Part shown: positions 1 through 12,345 of the stretch, in pieces
Layout of the letters: every line of letters begins with the position of its first letter
How positions within the stretch are numbered: the stretch's first letter is position 1
Source of the DNA: Lineus longissimus
Lineage: Eukaryota; Nemertea; Pilidiophora; Heteronemertea; Lineidae
Length of the DNA stretch: 64,000 nt
Assembly (NCBI RefSeq): GCF_910592395.1
Contig: NC_088312.1
Coordinates: 7,566,001 to 7,630,000, forward strand
Direction: 5' to 3'
The notes under the pieces: model-generated
The model's input: the letters and a program-made list of their open reading frames with translations, nothing else
What the model was told of the DNA's origin: nothing
The model's database searches: none
Made by a program: the position numbers and the translations under genes

Positions 1-3000
1 ATTTATTGTTACCCATTGTTCAATTAATATAGTATTTTAAAGTAAAATACATACAAATTCGTTTTTGGAGTAATATAATAATAGGACAATGTCTTTCTGA
101 TCGAAAAGAACTTGATCTTGAACTTGGTTTGATCAGAAATGAAAAAAATACGTTGTATGTTACTGTATCAAGAGGCTTTAACCTCATTTGTGTTGCATGT
201 AACTGGGTTAAAATGTCTTTGAAATATAACATTTTCAGATTAAAATGTCTTTGAAATGTAATATTTTAGATTTAAATTCAGGCTTGCGTTTCACAAAATT
301 TAAAGAGTATATATCAAGAATATTGCTCTACACTTCAACGGTTCTTGTTCATTGAATAGAAAGACAGGTATTTAAAAAACTGGTACTGTTTAATTATCCA
401 TTTCGTTCTCTATCTCAGTTAATCATACGTTCGAAATTTATTGTGTCCAAATGTTTTAAATCAAGAAAGGTGTAAAATGTGATAAAGATTTTAAAATTTT
501 AAAAAATGTCTGTACCATTGCTTGTTTGAGACAATCAGTTAACCCGTGTTAATGGTTTTTAAGACATAACAACTGGATTGAGGTTATTGTTGAAGTCGAA
601 CAATCCTAACTGCACCCCCGAATGTACATTTGTTAAGTACCGAGTTCCTAATCCGTAGGTACAGATGATATTTTCGAATTATTTCATTCTCAGAGATCGC
701 CTCCAGCGTGTTCATGGCACCTTTCCTCTGGGAGCTTTTTGTTTGTGCGATCTCTCACGGACACGAGTGCGTGGGTGGTTTGCGATGCATCCTAGTGTAT
801 ATAATACATAAACGAAATTATATTTGGGTGTGTAGTTCGGATAGTTCAGCTCTCAGATGTGATTTCACTCACATCCAGGTTGGATAAAGTAACAGCTTTC
901 TTTCCCTCTCCTATGATACAGATAAACTGGTCGTAAGTATAAACTTAAACAAAAATGCAATACGTCTGATCAAAATCTGCATGCGCAATGCGGGCCATAC
1001 CTAAAATGTAGTTAGAGATTCTCTGATAAAGTGTGCATGCCAAAAGCATAAAATGATGTAATATCGTGCATGTATTCACCTCAAAAAGCAAATTCTTGGA
1101 CGACACAAGTTAACATAAAATTCGAGAATAATCCGACGCTGCTCTTGGCAAATGACGGACCAATTATTAAAACGCATGATAGCAAAACTGTTATTCTTGG
1201 AATTCTAAATTTCAAGTAGTGAAAAATATCGACATTTGACCCGAATGTTTCCCTTATCGATATCATCATACATTCACTGCTGCTCCGTCTTCAAAATGAA
1301 GTTATGTTTGGCATTGGTAGATGAAAGAAAAGGGAAATATATTACACTGACACGCTGTAAAGTTCTTAAAGAACTCCACGAACCATGCATGCTAGTTTGG
1401 GCGTGAAAATGGTACAGTACTGATAATAATAGACACCATGAATGCATTGTCACTGTACATGTAATAGGTGGAATGAAGTAGTAAAATCAATACTTTAAAT
1501 GAACTATTTAAATAATTTATTTCAATTTGTTTGTGCTTTGTTGCCTTGGCTGGATTCTACCTGTCCAACAGGTGTGATTTCAGGCAAACTATTTCATCTT
1601 AAAGTCTTGCTTAACTCGCCACAGTAGCCACAACAACCAGGCATTGCACGAAAGTCGCAACATGTACTTAGCTACAGTCATTAAAATTTGTCATGGAACG
1701 CAATGGACTTAATGACACCACAGCCTTTCGTACTTGCGAAACCTGCCCACTGCATATACACGCATTAAGACCAAGAAGAATACTCTGTATAAGCATTGGT
1801 TATAAGGAAATTGGTGATAAGAGATCTTTAGGTTGCTTCCTGTAACAAAGGAACCCCGACTTCTTATCGCCTACGAAAGTGCCCATTGTTGATATATCTG
1901 TATGCCGACTGTGGTCCCGATCAGCATCTCGATCGTAATTAGTAACCTGGCTGAAGCCTCCCTGAACAAAATAGCTACCTAGCTCGGATGCAGAGGATGT
2001 CAGAATATCAGGCGAGTTGTGGTAAGATTGACCTTCACGGAATTGAAGGCAGGTCAGATAAGAAATACCGTCACGCCAAGGTGGCTTCCCTGATGGCAAC
2101 AGGTCTCTGGTTTAATAACACGGACATGGTCGATGATATCTCTCGTGAGTGGTAAGGAGGAGATGGATGCATTGAACGCACAATCCACTTTAATGAATAA
2201 GCTTCTCGATCTGGTCTGTTCGCTTCTCGGCATGCCATAAGGATCATCACAATAATCGCACGTTTACAAGTAAATTGTATTAATTCTTATTGTTTTTTGG
2301 GTGCACTGAATTTTTAAGCGAAGGTCTACTTTGGATAAAATCCTGGAATTTCACATGGCTAGTTTTTCAGCGTTTATGTGTGTACCGTCATGCCGAAAAA
2401 ATGCAGTATTGGACTTATGAACTTGGCTGAAGGCTCTCCTGTGCCGTAAGGATCTATCGGTCAAAGGTCCCTTCACCATGCAAACTGTCAATTTAGTGTT
2501 TCTCAACAGAATATATACATGGTGTGAGTATTACGGTGGTGATCAGTATAACGCGCCCTCTCCTTGAGGATCCCTTTCTGTCACATCATAGTCTTTAAAA
2601 TTTATTTGAAAGACTCTGGTCACATTAATCAAATGGTTATAGATTAACGCATTTCTCAAAGCTCTAAATATTTGCAGTGCTGAGAACTTGTAGTATTCTT
2701 GATGTTGGTCTCCATGGCTCTTGTTAATGTCAACCAAGTCAAGGAGTTGGTACGACCAGTGCATGGCATCTCTGGTTTGTGGGTCTACTCATTTACTCGC
2801 AGATAGTAAAAGTGGATGATTCCCCATTATCTGTCTCATTGAAGACAAACATCAATTACACTCTGGCCCACTTGAGTGGGAGGAGAGAATGAGAAGTCTT
2901 GATAGCGACCACTCCAGAATCCGGATGAATTGGTGCAGTACCACTACTGGGGAAAAGATTTGCCATCAGTTATAGTTCATCAACAATACGTGGTGTAGAG

Positions 3001-5501
3001 ATTACTGTTTTCGATGATAAACCAACAGGTTTGTGCCCTAATGTTGGGCTGATCCTTAGTAAGTACCACGCAACTACCGCGGTTTACTGATTGCAAATAT
3101 TTATGCATATACATGTACCTATCCTGATGGCCTAGTAGTTAACGCGTCCACCTCGTAAATGGAAGCACGAAGGCTCGAGCTATTTGGAAACTTTTTCTAA
3201 TGCGGCCAGTTGGTTGGCCACAGCTAGGTAGATATTGGAAGCAGACTGCCTTCTCGCCGGGCCCCTGGGCATTAGAGATTGGAGTTTGGAAATGAAGAGT
3301 GTCTCGTGATCGTTATCTGACTCACCATAACCAACAACTGAAACTTGCGACTGTCCATTTTTACCAGGGGCCAAAACACAACAGGTTTGCCGAAACGTTG
3401 AAAACTGGTATCAAGATAATGTATGGCGTGATCAATAAAACAGTAAGAACGTCTGCTCCACGAAAAGTATTATTAACTTCCAAGAGGTTTAGCACAAATT
3501 CTTCATCTCTATTCACCGCAGTCAATGAGACCCAGTGGCATTTGGCCATTCGCAGCATCATAAACGCTGTTTAAATGTCAAGCATGGTCGTCCCGGATCT
3601 GGCGGATTATCCATCGGCTGATTAATTGGCGGCCGTCAATCGTCCTGTTCCGAATACCACAAGAACAATCAGAAAGCCATTGAGGTATATACCTAATGGA
3701 TTGGATGGTTTGAAGAGCGTACCCGCGGCCCCTCGTCTGTCTTAAGTTGATCTGTTGGTAGAATCGGCAGTTAGTTACAGGCAGTATTAATCAGGTCTGT
3801 ACCTGCAGATCCGCCGTTGACACCACTATTCACCTGATCAGACATTCTATTTACAAACACCACTCAAATGATTTTTGTGCACCAAGCAGTGCTTTTTAAT
3901 AAACACGCAGCTTATATTTTCAAATTCAAGCCGGGGAGAACCAGGTAAATCTATGTAGAACTATCGGTGATATAATAAGGATGCAATGGGTGATAGGCCA
4001 GATGCATACTGCCTTTAATAATTAACTGCTGGTGGAACACGTACATGTAGTTTTAAAGAACTAGTTTGAACACAAAATATGCATGATTGTTTCTAGTGTT
4101 CACCGATACTGTATGTTGAGAACTAAATAAGACTCTGCAGTATATGATTTCGATCCTGGGCACTACACCGTGAAATAAAGATCACTTGCTTGGAAAGTAT
4201 TTCCAAAATGAAAAAATTACTGTCCACACTTCAACTTCAACACCCAGCAAGATATTTCACAATTCGACTACGTCGACAAGATCGCCAATAACCAATGTTA
4301 ACAATTGCCTTCTGTCTTTTATTGGACATAAGGAATAAATTAAAACTCCCACGAAAACCAAGTTAGTTTCATAAATCGTCATGTTATCTCCCTAAGACAG
4401 CACGAGTTGCATCAAAACTGGAAGATGAACTTGCCTGGCAGTAGATGCCACATCATTAATGGCTGCTGCCTGCCTTATCACCAGAAGCACGCGCTGCAGA
4501 CGACCATGATCAACACGAACAAATCACCATTAATGGCTTTGTTATTGGAACTAATACAAATTAGCGGAGATGAAGAAACCGCATCGAGGCAGCTTGTCGG
4601 GTACTTTAAGTTGGAGATAAGCTGAATAAAAAGAAAACGATATAAGATATGTATACTCTAGATTCACCTATCTAAGACAATTTCATTAATTTACTACAAA
4701 ATCGACGCGAAGGCCAGGTCAAAAAAATTATGTTATGACCATCGGACAATTCATATTTGATTCGCAGAAGCCTGTATGGCGTATGCCTTCCTTATTCCTG
4801 TGCTGGACTCAATGACCCAATACCCCTGTAATTGAACCTCATACAGCATGCGGGTCCACATCATAACTAATGATCATTAAGCAGAACACTACCACGCAAT
4901 GCAGAAGGTCACACTGACTATGACTTATTCCGAGCTTTTATCTGATAATCGTTGCCTAAAAACAATCGTGTCATTCACTGACGTACTGATTGAAACCAAT
5001 ACCAGAAAAACCCGAATTTCCTAATCTCATAGAGGTCGCAACGGTAATAAGTCACGTGCGACGATTGACAAATAAGCGCGCCGCATTAGTTTTGTAGCCA
5101 TGCTTTAAATATGCCATTCATGTGTGAACCCTCTGAATAGGCTATGAATGCACAGAGTCTTTCAATGTTTTAATCCTTTGTATAGTGGTCATTCTTTGTT
5201 GGAATTGTGTTGTAATTGGGTGGCGGTCTGGTGTAGTGTTGGTATAACAAGAATGAATGCAGATTGGGTTTTGTTCCTGAGATGGCAGTATGTTGAGAAC
5301 TGCGCGGAAGAGCACAGCCGTATAGGATCACACTGTTGATCTTGGCTGCGTCCCTGGCCGTAACTTGTTCTCTTTTTCTTGTACATGTAGTTGATTATCT
5401 GTATGAAATTGACCAAATAAAATACATATGAAACCCAAATGTCAGTACTGTTGGTTTTTTGGTTTGGATATTGTTTACAAAGAAAGCTTCTGAGATAACA
5501 T
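1..5501. other. Gene-poor AT-rich region, no supported gene
   Basis: I see no exon chain with consistent splice phases here. Two open stretches on the - strand (about 1800-2099 and 2543-2764) read as protein-like but have no recognisable family, and I could not link them by splice signals. A tRNA-like segment lies near 3.12 kb and is listed separately. The rest is AT-rich sequence with scattered TACATGTA-type palindromes. Confidence 0.5.
3117..3190 (+). repeat. tRNA-like sequence, possibly a tRNA-derived SINE head or tRNA pseudogene
   Basis: The segment has a good internal A-box (TGGCCTAGTAGT). It is followed by a tRNA-like anticodon arm whose 7-base loop reads CTCGTAA (anticodon CGT, Thr, if real) and a weakened B-box (GGCTCGAGC). 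The T-arm and acceptor stem do not close properly, so this is not an intact tRNA gene. A tRNA-derived SINE head or a decayed tRNA copy fits best. Confidence 0.35.
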
Positions 5502-6117
5502 GCGTGAGGTCAAGTATTGTGTTTAAGACAAAACCGAGTTAAAACCAAGTTTATATCGATTTAAAACCAATTCTCAGTCTTAATTTGACTACATAAAATT
5601 GCCCTAGGATTAAGAATAGATTGAAACCGAGATAAAACATTAGATAAAACATTAGATAAAACTAAGATAAAACCAGGCTAAAACTCAAGGATTCGCTGAA
5701 TCAGTTCTCATGCATCATGCGCTGGTTTAGTCTCAAATGCCTCTCAATTTGTTCTCCGCTGTAGGCAGGCTTTCTTACAAAGTTGTCCCCTTGAGCAACA
5801 GCAATTTTACAGGAAGAGCAAACATGACTGCTGGTTTTATTCTGATATTTGACCTCAGCACAGTCTTAACTCCTAGGACTTAAAACCGACCATGTACATT
5901 TGGTAGTGCATTTTGCAAAACTTTTAGCTCTCTGTTCAGATTGAAACTTACAAAGTTTTATCATAGTTTTAAAACTTGTCTTAAATCGGTCTAAAGACAG
6001 TTTCAAGACAGTTTTAACCAAAAATATGGTGGGGTGTCAAATACCAGTTTTAGCTTAAAACTTTCTTAAAACCGGTTTTAAAATCTGGTTAAACCGGCCC
6101 AATACTTGACCTCACCC
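5502..6117. mobile_element. MITE-like element with terminal inverted repeats (about 616 bp)
   Basis: The left end reads GCGTGAGGTCAAGTATTG (5502-5519). The right end is its inverse, CAATACTTGACCTCACCC (6100-6117), with one mismatch over 18 bp. The interior is built of repeated TTAAAACC / GGTTTTAA-like motifs that can pair across the element. There is no coding capacity. A clear target-site duplication was not found. A non-autonomous DNA transposon is the simplest reading. Confidence 0.6.
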
Positions 6118-6125
6118 ATTGTGTC

Positions 6126-6155
6126 GAGACTGAGACTGAGACCGAGACTGAGACG
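6126..6155. repeat. GAGACT/GAGACC hexamer microsatellite
   Basis: About five tandem copies of a 6-bp unit (GAGACT with a GAGACC variant) lie immediately after the inverted-repeat element and upstream of the GC-rich candidate promoter. Confidence 0.8.
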
Positions 6156-6379
6156 CTATTCATGCGGGCACAATCGGTACAGGAATCAAAATCTGAAATA
6201 AATATCACGAGGCTTTATGACACTCCACTGTCAGTGCTGTCACCGCTGAGTAGCGATCGAAAAACTATCTTTCATACCAATAGCTCGTGCTCCAGAGTCC
6301 CAAACGATACGGACACAATTTTTTACGACAAACTGTACTATAGATTACAAATGAATTTTCGTTCTTGTTATGTTCAAAG

Positions 6380-6490
6380 TTAGATCAGAAGTTGGAATTC
6401 GACATTCCTGTCGTCTGCGCCACGCGATGGACGCAGTCTCTCACTGCTACCGCGCTGCGCTGTCTCTAGCTTTGTTTACAGTCCGATTCG
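6380..6490 (+). promoter_or_regulatory. Candidate TATA-less promoter and 5' UTR exon
   Basis: A local GC-rich patch in AT-rich DNA ends at a consensus splice donor (ATTCG|GTAAGTACG). The intron that follows is only 81 bp and ends in a strong pyrimidine tract with TTCTAG at 6571. An ATG at 6427 opens a short upstream frame of 21 codons that crosses the donor and stops soon after the acceptor, so it would be an uORF. No TATA box is evident. The exact start site is inferred. Confidence 0.35.
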
Positions 6491-6571
6491 GTAAGTACGA
6501 ACAACGCATATTTTCATCATTCATTATCGCATTTTATTAATCTATTTTTCGTTTTTCCTTCTTCGTTCTAG

Positions 6572-6645
6572 GTAAGTGTTCGTACTAAAGAGAACTAGTA
6601 TGGGACAGGGTGAGGCCCCCAAACCACCGCCCAAGCGGCGTAAGG
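6572..6645 (+). CDS. Candidate first coding exon starting MGQGEAPKPPPKRRK
   Basis: After a good acceptor (pyrimidine tract, TTCTAG) there is a 28-nt leader, then an ATG at 6600. The frame gives 15 codons with a proline- and lysine-rich end (PPPKRRK, resembling a nuclear-localisation-type basic cluster) and closes in phase 0 at a donor (AAG|GTAGGA). It is too short to assign to a family. It could splice to the 8.2-kb exon (via the 26-nt microexon at 7359), or directly to the receptor exon at 30828, which starts in phase 0. Transcript evidence is needed to decide. Confidence 0.35.
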
Positions 6646-7358
6646 TAGGATATGCTACCATTATGGTAGAACAACATTCGCATGAGAAAGTGTCTTCTTA
6701 CTGTTACACAATGAACGTAATATGAAATTCAATGCTGAATTTCTCAAGCATATCTGAAAGGATTTTTCTCTATTACAGTTGATTTCCATCAAATATTAAA
6801 TAAATTTAAAACTCGGTATGGTGAAGTCGTGGCAAGGATCGAGAATAAAACTCTCGTTCCTTTGCTGTGTTTCAAAGATTCGCATGATACTGGAACAGGA
6901 GTCGTCTTGCCATCCTGCAATCGCGTCTTCAGTTGAAGAACAGAGGCGTCTCGCTTTGAACTCGAATAACATAAATAAAGTACATGTATTCTTTTCATCA
7001 TGCTAGGTGTCATATTTAGGATAGTGCTGCATTCTAGCTTAAAGATGCTTAACTACTGTGTTAGCCTTATTGATTTTAACATCCAACACCAGACCACATG
7101 TACATGTTGCATTTAGTTATAGATTCCATGCGAGTCACCAGCTACATGTAGCGCGCCTCGTCTTTTAATAATTTGGTGTAAAATAATTTAGTTTCTTTAT
7201 ACAAACTCAACAACACAGGATGAGTCATATCAAATGAGTATTCTATATATGTTCTTTATTTGATGCTGTGATGCTGGTTATTATGTTACGCCATGCACGT
7301 TTATACAATGTCCAAGCGAACAAGGAAAAGCGGGACATCAGTTATGGTAACTTACCAG

Positions 7359-7384
7359 AGTATTAAGGGGCAAAGCAGGCAATG
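7359..7384 (+). CDS. Possible 26-nt microexon
   Basis: A 26-nt segment lies between ACTTACCAG and a consensus donor (CAATG|GTAAGT). Read in phase 0 it is open (SIKGQSRQ plus two bases). Those two bases are what the candidate 8.2-kb exon needs if that exon begins at 8241. The support is phase arithmetic and splice signals only. Confidence 0.15.
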
Positions 7385-8240
7385 GTAAGTTCTGATTTTT
7401 CGTGCCAAAATGGCTTCGGGCAGAACCACCACTTTCCCATTTGACAGGACATTTGTACATTTGAACAGTATTCTATCGTAATTCGGAAAATACGATGTAA
7501 CCTCTTTTTACTTTTGCTGACTTTGATATTCATCCTATGTAACTCAATATCAATATAATAACATTAATATTTCATTTCGAAAAGATACGTTGGTCGAGAA
7601 ACTGAAATGTAATAGTAGATTTTTCGCACATGACAACTTCAAAGAAAGCGCAGCTAATAACATCGATTCAATAGACAAGCCAGTGGTCGCAGCGTGGCGC
7701 TGATCACATAACGTGTGCCAAGGAACCACTATCTGACATCCATGATATTATTACTCTATTTCCAACAACTGTATGAGCATATTCTAAAGCCAAAATTTCA
7801 CAATGAATCTTCCTTAGGACATGAACTTGCCGTGGCTCGTGAGCAATGGTCCAGTATCTAACTTAAATGCTTTAAATTATGAAGAAGCACTTAAGTATTT
7901 ATGAGTGCATGTCTGCCTTGGAAGCCCCATGGGATATACGTTATCACATATAATGGTGGTGCGATCACGCCGTTACATAATACGCAGTATGTTGAACGGA
8001 ACACCAAAAACAAAATGGTTCGTTTGATTGACATAAACCTCACAAATGGTGGATGACAGTTTGACGTTTCCATAGCTGCTTTGGGTATCCTGTGATCTAA
8101 TTAGGATAGTCCATTGCCCGCATCCGAACGAAAAATCACATATGTATTTAATTGTGTAATCACCAACAGTAAGTGGTGGTATTGTTTCATCACACAGCGT
8201 CTGTTGCCAGACAGAAGCAGCTCCTTTAAAATGTGCTGAG

Positions 8241-8568
8241 TGATTCTAAAGTGGATAACAGGGCTCTTGACGATTTCGCCAAATCGTTAAAGGAGAAGAT
8301 GGATCGGAGGAAGGGCTACGTCGGGAAGGACGCGTGGAGCCCTGTCTCATTGGATGAGACGGGGAATCCTAAGGAGCACTGCAAAGACTCATGTAGCTCG
8401 GTCTCCCATGATGAGGAACCGGAGAAACCTCCGGTCCCCGTTACTGATGCGAATGATTACGTGTACGTGAAATCATCTGGCGGCAAACCAGCCGGGAATC
8501 TTAGCTTCCATAACAGAGTCTGTTATGATAATCATCACATTCATCACTTGCAATATGATTGGAATACG
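8241..8568 (+). CDS. Candidate coding exon, about 110 codons, unknown product
   Basis: This is a GC-rich open frame in AT-rich surroundings. It is the only open frame of the three on this strand through its first half. The product is hydrophilic, with a lysine/arginine-rich start (KSLKEKMDRRKGYVG), an acidic proline-rich middle (EEPEKPPVPV) and a tyrosine motif (NDYVYVK). It closes in phase 0 at ATACG|GTAGGA; read through, the frame stops at TAG 8575-8577, and an AATAAA lies at 8743, so a terminal exon is also possible. The upstream acceptor is uncertain (TGCTGAG at 8240 or GATAACAG). An internal ATG at 8299 has a strong Kozak context. I do not recognise a domain. Confidence 0.4.
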
Positions 8569-8577
8569 GTAGGATAG

Positions 8578-11559
8578 CTTATTATTCTTATTCTTTCAAT
8601 TTCTAATTTAGTCAATGTAAAGATCGCACATGATCCAACGCGCATTGATTTGCTGCGTTTTGCAATTTTTTTTGCGCGATGAGACCTAAGGACAGACCGA
8701 CAAGATACCTGCATCCCCGATATCTTCCTCAAATTACTGTATAATAAAAATGCTATCCACTTAAAATCCTTAGTTAGAGGAGCTGTTACCTAATTCATAA
8801 AGTTGTTTACAAAAATTAAAAAAGTATTTTTCCATATCAGGGAACCTAGTGTATTATAGGTAACGATACATGTATAGTTGGAACATACGAGCCCCTGAGA
8901 TATGAAGGCGACGGCAAGGATGAATATGTACTGTTGAGAAAGCATATCAAACGCAATAGATCTTTACGAATAAAGCGTTCCATTACGGCCGCAGGAAATG
9001 GCTACCCATTGCTCTTACCTCGGATGAAGTAGGTCGCCGTCAATTGCTGTTCTATTATAAATAAAGCGGCCGTCCTTGTCAGTCCATGAGAAGATACACC
9101 GCGTTCATCACATATCAGATTTCCCTCCAGAAACTGCAACATTCGGCATTCCTATCAAAAAGACGAATATAATAAATTTTGACCAGAGATGCCTTGTTCA
9201 AATACTTGCATTGGATGTAGCACAAGGTTATTGGCAAATGTTTTGGTCGCTGATGTCGGCATATTCCTTATTCTGCATCATGTTGAGGAAATAGGCAAAG
9301 CATCGAACTGAAATGGGTGTTTAGTCAGTTATCTTCATAACAGTACTCTTTGATAGTAGACATTTTGCTGGGTAAACACCAAACTTGGGCAGAAACAATC
9401 AATGGTGTGTTGGACTCAAGTTCCAGCGCCAAGGCAAAAACAAATAAAAGTGCTTTTAGTTTGCCTATTATCCAAAACATCAAGAGTCGGAGCCACACAG
9501 CAAGAAGATGAGATGCAGTTTGTTAGCATTGTTTACATCTACGTGTAGTTGTAATACAATGTACGTTGCGTTAAACGAATTGCTTAGAAAGAGTTATTTC
9601 AAGTTGTTGCTTTGCGTTGTACGGAATTTGATTCCGAGTGTTACGATGAAAGAAAATTTATATCGCATGCGCTGTTATATGAAGAAAATGGCAAACGCCA
9701 CGCATTGTAAGTGGCAGTTGAGTGATTAACCAGGGTGGAAACATGCCATTTTCAAGCTATACATACCTAAGATATCGTTGCACACTAAAAATGTGCCTCA
9801 AACATTCAGCACACAACTACCAAAAGTCTGCAAGGACGAGCCAAACTATTTTACTCAAAATATGAAGTAGTAACTTCTCTTCTTTTAGTGTTGTGTGGCT
9901 GTGTTGAAATTGCGGTTTTTACACATCTGTGTTTAAGGATTGTTATGGAAGATGTATTGATCTGTGGTGTTGACTCGGTTTAACCATCATGGTTATTGCT
10001 AGAATGCCCAGGTGCCGCTTCGGGTTCAGCAATTTCAACTGATAATGCGGGGTTTTGTTGGTTATACAAATTGTCGTATACGGGCACGTTTATCTACTAA
10101 AGACGTATTCTCCGATTGCAACAATTTCCTTCCACATTCCCCCATGTTAAGTGAGTTTTAGCCTAGTTGTGCAGCACATAATCACCGAGGGATGTAATCA
10201 GAAATTTCTATTAAGAGTATGGTGGTAACTGGGCCAAGCGTTCTGTTTCCTATTCCTGTATGATTTCTCCCAAGACAACTACAATCTCGTTATCCAAAGT
10301 AGTTCGCAGTTGCAATAAAAATTTTAACCTGAGTCATCGCAAAAGAAGCCCGTAATATTCGCACGGGATCCCAATATATTATTTGCATCTCTATGAATAT
10401 TTCATTAGTCGAGAGCATAATTTTGTTTGGTTAAGATAATGACGCAACTGTGAAAAATGCAACTTAACTGCACGATAACACACATGCCGACTGGCCGGTG
10501 GAATTTCATGTGGCGACTGCACACGATTCTTACTTGTACCACGAACTTTTAAACAACTCTGTACATTTTACAGTATAATAGTTGTTTGTGACTCCCGACT
10601 TCAGATATATAATATAATTCGTATCAACAGCAGTTTGATATTTCCGTCAGTTTGGGTCCATAAACCAAACTATTTTAAATACTCGCTACCAGAGAAAGTC
10701 CATATCTCGGTATACCCGGTACGGCATATTCTAAAACATTTTCTTCTCAACTTAGTAATTCATTCAGCGAAGGTGAATACAAAACAATTCATCTTCAAAC
10801 TCGTTAGATCGAATCTGAGGAGAACCCAGATTTTTATCTCAGTCTAGGTGAAGAGCTGGTGTAACAGTTTTAAAAGTAAATATAGACTGTCCCGGTGTCA
10901 AAGGATTCTATTATCTGCGCTTTTAATCTCTGCAATAATGAAGGTCACGAGTCTCTATAGAACACCACACCTTATTCATCACCATGTAATAAAAATGGGA
11001 AATTTTAGAGGGAGAATCTTGAGAAAATGTCCCCCTCGGGAATGCTATATAAATGTCTTCCGAGTCTTTACGAGCTGTATGCACCGATGTGGGTTTCGAG
11101 AAAGTCATATTCCTGGCTCTATAAGAAGTTCCAAAAAGAAATTATCTATTCTTGAAAAATAAACCACGGCATGTTAAAACAGATTCCACAAAGGTGGTAT
11201 ATATAGATAGCTGAGTGTGGAATGACATGCTTAAAAAAGTTGGAAAGATATGAACACGTGGCCAAAAACGATGGTGAGAAAAGCTCAAGTGTATGTTGGC
11301 GGCAAAAAGACTAGCAATGAGGTGCCAACATCCTTCTCTTGAAGGTCGAAACGAGTAGTTTGCTTTGGTTCAATAACCAAGCCAATATCCCATCCTCTGG
11401 CTGACTAAGTGCTGGCTTCCTCCACAAGTGTCAATGTAAGCGAGTAATTGACATAAGTTCGGCTTGCATCGTCGGCCATGGAGTTGCTGAAACAGTATAG
11501 GAGAAGGAGAGGAGAAGAGCAATAAGCGTGTGGATATTCAGAGTCGATGGATTATACTT
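8578..11559. other. No supported gene
   Basis: AT-rich sequence with several short open frames on both strands and no convincing splice-bounded exon. One open stretch at about 8860-9032 (+) reads protein-like and ends in a basic segment, but it lacks a matching upstream phase. Nothing else stands out. Confidence 0.5.
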
Positions 11560-12345
11560 TGTACACTACATGTTTAGCAACATTTAAACGCGATTGGAGT
11601 AAAGTCAAAGAGAAAATGGATTCAGCTAGGTGCCCCACAAGCTTAAACCATAATCTCAATTGGAATTAAGCTTCATACCTGATGGATTTATTGGACACAC
11701 CCGCTTTAACATTCAAGCTGAAATGGAATAAAGTAACAGAGCTGATTGATTAAACTAGGCGCACAGCATGCTTTAACATTCAAGCTCAAATGGAATAGAG
11801 TTACAGCACTGATGGATTAAACTAGGCGCACAGCATGATTTAACATTCAAGCTCAAATGGAATAGAGTTACAGCACTGATCGATTAAACTAGGCGCACAG
11901 CATTATTTAACATTCAAGCTCAAATGGAATAGAGTTACAGCACTGATGGATTAAGCTAGGCGCACAGCATGCTTTAACATTCAAACTCAAATGGAATAAA
12001 GTAACAGAGCTGATTGATTAAACTAGGCGCACAGCATGATTTAACATTCAAACTCAAATGGAATAAAGTAACAGAGCTGATTGATTAAACTAGGCGCACA
12101 GCATGCTTTAACATTGAAACTCAAATGGAATAGAGTTACAGCACTGATGGATTAAGTTACATTAGGCGCACCTGACATGCTTAAGTTCAAATAGAATAAA
12201 GTTACAAAGCTAATGGAGTAAACAAGGTGCACCACAGTTTTTAATACACTTAAACTCAATTGGTATTGAGCTTCAGAGCTGATGGATTAAACTAGGTGCC
12301 CCACATGCTAATTTCAATCTGAATAAAGCAACATAACTGATTGAT
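11560..12345. repeat. 67-bp minisatellite array
   Basis: A tandem array with a 67-bp period (for example 11751 to 11818), each unit carrying TAAACTAGGCGCACAGCATG followed by a TTTAACATTCAA block and an AAATGGAATA block. Six central copies (about 11700-12160) are closely similar. The flanking copies are degenerate, and a stray half-unit appears near 12560-12602. Units alternate between two subtypes (AGAGTTACAGCACTGATGG versus AAAGTAACAGAGCTGATTG), which suggests higher-order duplication. No coding potential. Confidence 0.9.

Noticed and set aside
1800-2764. Two - strand open frames (99 and 73 codons) with protein-like composition
   Set aside because: No family recognised and no splice sites linking them. 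The 2543-2764 frame sits in ordinary AT-rich sequence.
8860-9032. Open stretch on the + strand with a basic C-terminal segment, as a possible last exon after the 8.2-kb exon
   Set aside because: The only nearby acceptor would require entry in phase 1, while the 8.2-kb exon leaves in phase 0, and there is no other support.
11560-12345. Tandem array considered as a CRISPR-like array
   Set aside because: Repeats are contiguous with no unique spacers, and the genome is eukaryotic.
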